DNA from: Ligustrum vulgare
Lineage: Eukaryota; Streptophyta; Magnoliopsida; Lamiales; Oleaceae
Assembly (NCBI GenBank): GCA_963555705.1
Contig: OY743174.1
Coordinates: 26,601,608-26,665,607, forward strand
DNA length: 64,000 bases
Reading direction: 5' to 3'
Under the pieces are notes generated by a model. The model was given only the letters and a program-made list of their open reading frames with translations. It was not told the DNA's origin and made no database searches. Shown here in pieces: positions 58,918 to 64,000 of this stretch (the stretch's first letter is position 1; each line of letters opens with the position of its first letter). A program made the position numbers and the translations under genes.

Positions 58918-59155
58918 CTCTCCCCCCAACTAAAATCAGACATTGTCCTCAATGACTCAAAGAAAAGAAAAATGAACGGTGAATAATAAACACGACTCAA
59001 AATTAAATCAAGCTAAAGGAGAAGAGTGTACCTGAGAGGCTTATGCACATGAGCAATTATTCAAGAAAGAAAAAAACTAATAATGAAGAAAAGAATAAAA
59101 TCTGCAAAAGAAAAAGAAAATATATACATAATAATAAAGGTTAGTTCCAAGAAAA

Positions 59156-61798
59156 TCAGTCGCTGGAAGCAGGGTCCAGCAGAGGTAGTTCATTAGTATC
59201 GGCAGAAAAATTATCCAAAAATGGTTTCAGACGTTGTCCATTAACTTTAAAAACAGTACCAGTTTTTGGATCCAAGATTTCAACTGCTCCATAAGGATAA
59301 ACAGTTTGCACAGTGTAAGGACCAGTCCATTTAGTTCTCAACTTACCAGGAAATAGATGAAGTTTGGAATCATATAGCAATATTTTTTGAGAAGGGAAGA
59401 ATGATTTTCTAAAAATTTTCTTATCGTGAAAAACTTTCATTTTCTCTTTTGAAATTTTTGCATTCTCATACGCTTCCAAACGTAATTCATCTAACTCATT
59501 CAATTTCAGTTTCCTAAATTCACTAGCCTGACCTAAATCAAATTTGAGTGTTTTAATTGCCCAATAAGCTTTATGTTCAATTTCAACCGGCAAATGACAA
59601 GGTTTTCCAAATACAATTCTGTAAGGAGACATTCCAAGAACAGTTTTAAAAGCAGTTCTATAGGCCCATAGAGCATCATCTAGTTTTATAGCCCAATCTT
59701 TTCTATTTGGATTCACTGTTTTTGTCAAAATGCCTTTTATTTCCCGGTTGGCTAATTCAGTTTGACCATTAGTTTGAGGGTGATAGGGAGTGGAAATCTT
59801 ATGCCTAATGCCATATTTCTTTAACAGAGTTTCAAAAGGTTTATTACAAAAATGTGTTCCTCCATCGCTAATTATGGCCTTAGGCATACCAAACCTAGAA
59901 AAAATATGTTCTTTCAAAAATTTGAGCACAACTTTATGGTCATTTGTTCTACATGGAATAGCCTCTACCCATTTTGACACATAATCAACAGCAACCAATA
60001 TATATAAATATCCAAAAGAAGGGGGAAAAGGACCCATAAAGTCTAATCCCCAACAATCAAAAATTTCAAGAACAAGGATTGGAGCTAATGGCATCATATT
60101 CCTATGGCTGATACTACCAAGTTTCTGACATTCTTCACAATTTTTACAAAAGGTATGAGCATCCTTAAATAAACTAGGCCAATAAAAACCACATTGAAGT
60201 ACCTTAGCAGCTGTTTTCTGCGAAGAGAAATGACCTCCGCAGGCATGAGAATGACAGAAAGTAAGAACTTGTTGTACCTCGTCATCAGGAACACATCTTC
60301 GAATGATCTGATCAGCACAATATTTGAATAAGTATGGATCATCGTAGAAGAAGTTCCTTGCAATAGCTTTCTTCCTCATTTTGTCTTGGGCACTCCAATT
60401 TGAGGGCATATGACCTGTAACAAGATAATTAACCAAGTCAGCAAACCATGGAACAATATTCAAACTAAATAACTGTTCATCGGGAAATGAATCATTTAAA
60501 GGGTGAGAAACTTTTGTATTATCAGAATTTAATCTGGATAAATGATCAACGAAAACATTTTCCACCCCTTTTTTATCCTTAATTGTAATGTCAAATTCCT
60601 GCAATAACAAAATCCATCGAATGAGTCTAGGTTTAGCATCTTTCTTTGTGAACAAATATTTAAGAGCAGAATGATCAGTAAAGATGGTAACAGGGGTCCC
60701 AATAAGATAAGTTCGAAATTTTTCCAGTGCAAAAACTATTGCCAGCAGCTCTTTTTCAGTAGTTGTGTAATTTAATTGAGCTTGATTCAAAGTTCTGCTA
60801 GCATAGTAGATTACATAAGGTTCCTTACCTTTCCTCTGGCCAAGCACCGCCCCTACAGCTATATCACTTGTGTCACACATTAATTCAAAAGGTAGAGACC
60901 AATCAGGTGATCTAACTATGGGTGCAGTGGTGAGTGCCATTTTTAGATGTTCAAAAGCTACAGTGCATTCATTAGTCCAAACAAATTTTGTATCATGCAT
61001 TAAAAGTGTAGTCAAAGGTTTTACTATGATACTAAAATCTTTTATGAACCTTCTATAAAAACCTGCATGGCCTAAAAATGATCGAACATCTTTTACAGTT
61101 GAAGGAATAGGCAACCTAGAAATTGAATCTACTTTTGCCTTATCTACTTCCATGCCTTTAGCAGAAATTATATGACCTAAAACAATTCCTCGTGTTACCA
61201 TGAAATGACATTTCTCCCAATTAAGGAGAAGTTGCTTATCTTCACACCTGCATAAAACAGCTTTCAAATTTGTTAGGCAATCATCAAATGAATTACCATA
61301 CATAGAGAAATCGTCCATAAAAACTTCCAAAATGTTTTCTATCATGTCACTAAATATGCTAAGCATGCATCTTTGAAAGGTTGCTGGGGCGTTACAAAGA
61401 CCAAAAGGCATTCTTTTAAAAGCAAACGTCCCAAAAGGGCAAGTAAAAGTAGTTTTTTCTTGGTCTTCTAATGCTATTTCAATTTGATGGTAGCCTGAAA
61501 AACCATCCAAGAAACAATAAAATAAATGTCCAGCAACTCTTTCTAGCACTTGATCTAAAAATGGTAAAGGAAAGTGGTCTTTTCTGGTCATGGAATTCAA
61601 TTTCCTATAATCTATGCACATTCTCCAACTAGTGGGTACTCTTTTAGTTATCATTTCTCCCTCTTCATTTTCGACAACGGTAACCCCAGTTTTCTTAGGA
61701 ACTACTTGAGTAGGACTTACCCATTTGCTGTCTGCAATAGGATAAATAATACCTGCATCAAGTAATTTTAAAACTTCGTTTTTAACAACCTCTTTCAT
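59156..61798 (-). CDS. Athila copy B pol: RT, RNase H, integrase (880 codons)
   Basis: Nearly identical to the copy A frame, with the same domains and all catalytic residues. Amino-acid differences from copy A are A417V (in VENVFADHL), A556E (inside the integrase zinc finger, CEACQ to CEECQ), S615P, and two in the C-terminal region (LLYYSK to LLYDSK; NGQCLKP to NGQRLKP). E556, P615, D and R look like the ancestral residues at those sites, so copy B may be slightly closer to an active form. The shift before its first Met is the same as in copy A. Confidence 0.93.
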   Translation of the reverse strand: MKEVVKNEVLKLLDAGIIYPIADSKWVSPTQVVPKKTGVTVVENEEGEMITKRVPTSWRMCIDYRKLNSMTRKDHFPLPFLDQVLERVAGHLFYCFLDGFSGYHQIEIALEDQEKTTFTCPFGTFAFKRMPFGLCNAPATFQRCMLSIFSDMIENILEVFMDDFSMYGNSFDDCLTNLKAVLCRCEDKQLLLNWEKCHFMVTRGIVLGHIISAKGMEVDKAKVDSISRLPIPSTVKDVRSFLGHAGFYRRFIKDFSIIVKPLTTLLMHDTKFVWTNECTVAFEHLKMALTTAPIVRSPDWSLPFELMCDTSDIAVGAVLGQRKGKEPYVIYYASRTLNQAQLNYTTTEKELLAIVFALEKFRTYLIGTPVTIFTDHSALKYLFTKKDAKPRLIRWILLLQEFDITIKDKKGVENVFVDHLSRLNSDNTKVSHPLNDSFPDEQLFSLNIVPWFADLVNYLVTGHMPSNWSAQDKMRKKAIARNFFYDDPYLFKYCADQIIRRCVPDDEVQQVLTFCHSHACGGHFSSQKTAAKVLQCGFYWPSLFKDAHTFCKNCEECQKLGSISHRNMMPLAPILVLEIFDCWGLDFMGPFPPSFGYLYILVAVDYVSKWVEAIPCRTNDHKVVLKFLKEHIFSRFGMPKAIISDGGTHFCNKPFETLLKKYGIRHKISTPYHPQTNGQTELANREIKGILTKTVNPNRKDWAIKLDDALWAYRTAFKTVLGMSPYRIVFGKPCHLPVEIEHKAYWAIKTLKFDLGQASEFRKLKLNELDELRLEAYENAKISKEKMKVFHDKKIFRKSFFPSQKILLYDSKLHLFPGKLRTKWTGPYTVQTVYPYGAVEILDPKTGTVFKVNGQRLKPFLDNFSADTNELPLLDPASSD

Positions 61799-61848
61799 GT
61801 TAGGGTTTAGCCTTCTTTGAGATTCCCTTGAAGGATTAGCATTTTCTT

Positions 61849-63030
61849 CTAGGAAATTCTATGAGTGCACACTAAAGGACTAATTCCCTTAATATCTGCT
61901 ATAGTCCAACCTATTGCAGATCTATGATCATTCAATACTTCCAACAACAAATTTTCCTGATCACAAGTAAGAGTAGAAGAGATTACCACAGGGTATGATT
62001 CATTAGGTCCCAAGAATGCATACTTTAGTTCCAATGGAAGAGGTTTAAGCTCCAGAGTTGGCATCTTTTCCGCTGATGTTTGCATGGGTGTTTGGCTAAC
62101 ATTTAGAGGCTCAATGTTGGGCTGCCAAGCTCTTACAGCTGCTGTTGTTATACTTTTTGAAGAGTCTTGAATGCTGTCCAATTCGAGATTCTGCTCAAGT
62201 TGCTTATCAGGATCTTCTAGCTCCATTAGCAACTCTTCCAACATATTAACTTCCTGCACTTCATCAAAATCTTTTGGTTGCCTACAAGCATTGAAAATGT
62301 TAAGCTCCAAAGACATATTTCCAAAAGTCAACTTTAAAATACCACTCCTACAATTTATTAAAGCATTTGAAGTTGCAAGAAATGGTCTACCAAGAATAAC
62401 AGGGATTTGAGGAGAAGTTTTAGGTGTACTTTGAACATCAATAACAACAAAATCAACTGGGTAATAGAATTTATCGACTTGAACCAAAACATCCTCGATT
62501 ATCCCTCTAGGCATCTTAACAGATCTATCTGCTAATTGTAAAATCATGGGGGTAGACTTAAGTTCACCTAGACCAAGCTGTGTATACACACTAAAGGGCA
62601 AAATATTCACACTCGAACCTAAATCTAGCAATGCATGACCAATACGAGTGGTTCCTATCATACAAGCAATGGTTGGAGAACCAGGATCATTAAATTTTTG
62701 AGGAGTTTGACATTGTATGATAGAACTAACTTGTTCAGTTAAAAAAGCCTTATGCTTAACAGCTAACTTCCTCTTCACTGTACACAAATCCTTAAGAAAT
62801 TTAGCATAGGCAGGGACTTGTTGAATTGCATCTAACAGAGGAATATTTACCCTAACTTGCTTAAAAATTTCATGAATTTCTGTTTGATTTTTGGTCTTAT
62901 TACCATGTTGTAATCTTTGAGGAAAAGGGGCAGGGGGTGCACCTACTATTTGCTTAGGTGGTTCCTGAACATCAGGTAAAGATTTTAATATAGTATCAAC
63001 GACAGGAGGTTTAGCTTGCTTACCCACCAA
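61849..63030 (-). CDS. Athila copy B protease region (393 codons)
   Basis: Identical to copy A apart from D11V near the start (PPVDDT to PPVVDT). It keeps the LLDLGSSV site, the in-frame TAA that separates it from gag (63,058-63,060) and the indel before RT. Both defects therefore predate the duplication that made the array. Confidence 0.87.
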   Translation of the reverse strand: MVGKQAKPPVVDTILKSLPDVQEPPKQIVGAPPAPFPQRLQHGNKTKNQTEIHEIFKQVRVNIPLLDAIQQVPAYAKFLKDLCTVKRKLAVKHKAFLTEQVSSIIQCQTPQKFNDPGSPTIACMIGTTRIGHALLDLGSSVNILPFSVYTQLGLGELKSTPMILQLADRSVKMPRGIIEDVLVQVDKFYYPVDFVVIDVQSTPKTSPQIPVILGRPFLATSNALINCRSGILKLTFGNMSLELNIFNACRQPKDFDEVQEVNMLEELLMELEDPDKQLEQNLELDSIQDSSKSITTAAVRAWQPNIEPLNVSQTPMQTSAEKMPTLELKPLPLELKYAFLGPNESYPVVISSTLTCDQENLLLEVLNDHRSAIGWTIADIKGISPLVCTHRIS

Positions 63031-63057
63031 GTTCTCTTGAGGTTCAGGAACTTGGAT

Positions 63058-64000
63058 TTACTTACCGTTTCTCAAGGTAGTTACTGCTTTCACATGTCTC
63101 AGATTGGATTCATCGACCCCATTGTATTGAGTTTGAGGATTTGGCATTGGTTGAGCTGGAAACTTACCTTTTTCTTGTGCACTTGCCTGAGTAGTCAGCT
63201 TTGTAAGCTGAGATCGGATGTCATTAATAGCCTGAGAGTTTTGATTGTTGATGGCAGCTTGGCTTTGCATGAATTGTTGGATTTGGTCTTCCAGACTTCT
63301 CTTCTGCGGTGGCATATAAGGTGTTGGTTGTGAAGGTCCAGCATTGTTTCCAACGTTATTGTTTCCTCCTTGATCATTCCTCCAACTGAAATTTGGATGA
63401 TTTCTCCAACCTGGATTATAAGTACTCGAATATGGATTAGAATAAGGTTTGAAAATCATATTAACAGCAACAGATTGATCAAAATACATCTCTTTTAGTT
63501 GGGGAAGTGCGGGACAATCAGAGGTCAAATGTTGTGCATCATCACAAATTGAACATTTTTCTAAAATAGTGGAAGAGGAATTGACTTCATTCACTTTTTG
63601 AGTTTCCAAGTTTTCAAGTTTTCGAGTGATGACAGCCAATCGGGCATTTATGTCATCATCTGCTCTAAGTGAATGAATTCCATTTCCAGATGCAATTTTT
63701 GGAAATTCAGTTTTTATTGTAACACTCCTATCAAACTCATCAATGTTATCCCAAGATTGGGCATTTTCAGCTAAATCATCAAAAAATGTAAAAACGTCAT
63801 TCGGGTCTTTTGCAAAGAAGTCACCATTACTCATGGTTTGCACAAATTGTCTCATTTCTGGTCTGAGCCCTTCATAAAAAAATTTCGTTAACATCCATTT
63901 TTCATAACCATGATGGGGGCAAGATAACAACAAATCTTTGAATCTTTCCCAACTAGTGTAAAAATTTTCATTATTCTTTTTGAGAAAAATTCATGATTTG
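63058..64000 (-). pseudogene. Athila copy B gag, frameshifted and cut by window end
   Basis: It matches copy A gag from residue 190 (LLSCPHHGYEK) to the C-terminus, including the zinc knuckle. Beyond that a run of five T (63,977-63,981) replaces four T in copy A (55,217-55,220). The one-base insertion puts the upstream part in another frame. The N-terminal part lies outside the window. This shift is private to copy B, so it arose after the duplication. Confidence 0.88.

Larger units (their letters stand above)
47097..64000 (-). mobile_element. Athila-like tandem array (LTR-internal-LTR-internal), continues past window
   Basis: LTR-L 47,097-50,157, internal A 50,158-55,847, LTR-M 55,848-58,917, internal B 58,918 to beyond 64,000. 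All parts read right to left. The period is 8,751 bp at the left and 8,760 bp at the right, because two T runs differ in length. The internals differ by about 10 substitutions in 5.1 kb. The array sits in the CRM-like gag, with CTTGC (47,092-47,096) as the left target copy. RT resembles the Athila lineage. No env-like frame follows integrase: only about 240 bp separate pol from the LTR. Confidence 0.9.

Noticed and set aside
1..64000. Bacterial-type operons, tRNA or rRNA genes
   Set aside because: None seen. Base composition, TATA boxes, introns and LTR elements all indicate plant nuclear DNA.

Overview
This window is plant nuclear DNA, probably from a eudicot. It appears to be gene-free intergenic or pericentromeric heterochromatin made of long terminal repeat (LTR) retrotransposons inserted into one another. 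I found no host protein gene, tRNA, rRNA or CRISPR array. The plant assignment rests on Ty1-copia elements and on four Ty3-gypsy lineages that are typical of plants: Tekay-like with a chromodomain, Tat/Retand-like with a second RNase H and antisense extra genes, CRM-like, and Athila-like. Almost every coding region carries stops or frameshifts. The best preserved is the Athila-like array at the right end.

Left arm (1-31,105). The backbone is one old Ty1-copia element on the + strand (Copia-1). Its integrase lies at 2,083-2,551, its reverse transcriptase (RT) and RNase H at 18,452-20,050, the last codons of its pol at 29,705-29,749 and its 3' LTR at 30,300-31,105. Three insertions split it. 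(1) An Athila-like LTR fragment ends at 2,080. (2) A Tekay-type gypsy element on the - strand fills 2,552-18,446. It holds a 3.24-kb solo LTR (7,457-10,700, perfect target duplication GAATA) and a decayed second copia element (11,026-17,971). (3) A Tat/Retand-like gypsy element on the - strand fills 20,051-29,703 (perfect target duplication CCATC). At three junctions the interrupted reading frame resumes exactly once the insert and one target-site copy are set aside.

Middle (31,106-39,790). First comes the end of another copia element, with an internal region full of hairpin-forming repeats. Then follows a large non-autonomous Athila-like derivative (LARD-like) at 33,268-39,790. It keeps both LTRs and a decayed gag but has no pol.

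Right arm (39,791-64,000). This is a chain of nested insertions. A Retand-like element (from 39,791) sits in the 3' LTR of the LARD, a CRM-like element (from 42,440) sits in the antisense gene of that Retand, and an Athila-like tandem array (from 47,097) sits in the gag of the CRM element. All their right halves lie beyond the window. The array reads LTR - internal - LTR - internal, with a period of 8,751-8,760 bp. SNPs between its two complete LTRs fall almost entirely in the first 1.24 kb. This is the pattern expected from unequal crossing-over between the two LTRs of one element.

Most notable: (a) the mosaic LTR of the tandem array; (b) family-specific clusters of short perfect or near-perfect palindromes or hairpins in the non-coding parts of at least five unrelated elements; (c) two diverged Tat-lineage elements that both carry an antisense gene with its own TATA box and introns. 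I see no convincing new cellular system; the interest lies in the biology of the mobile elements.
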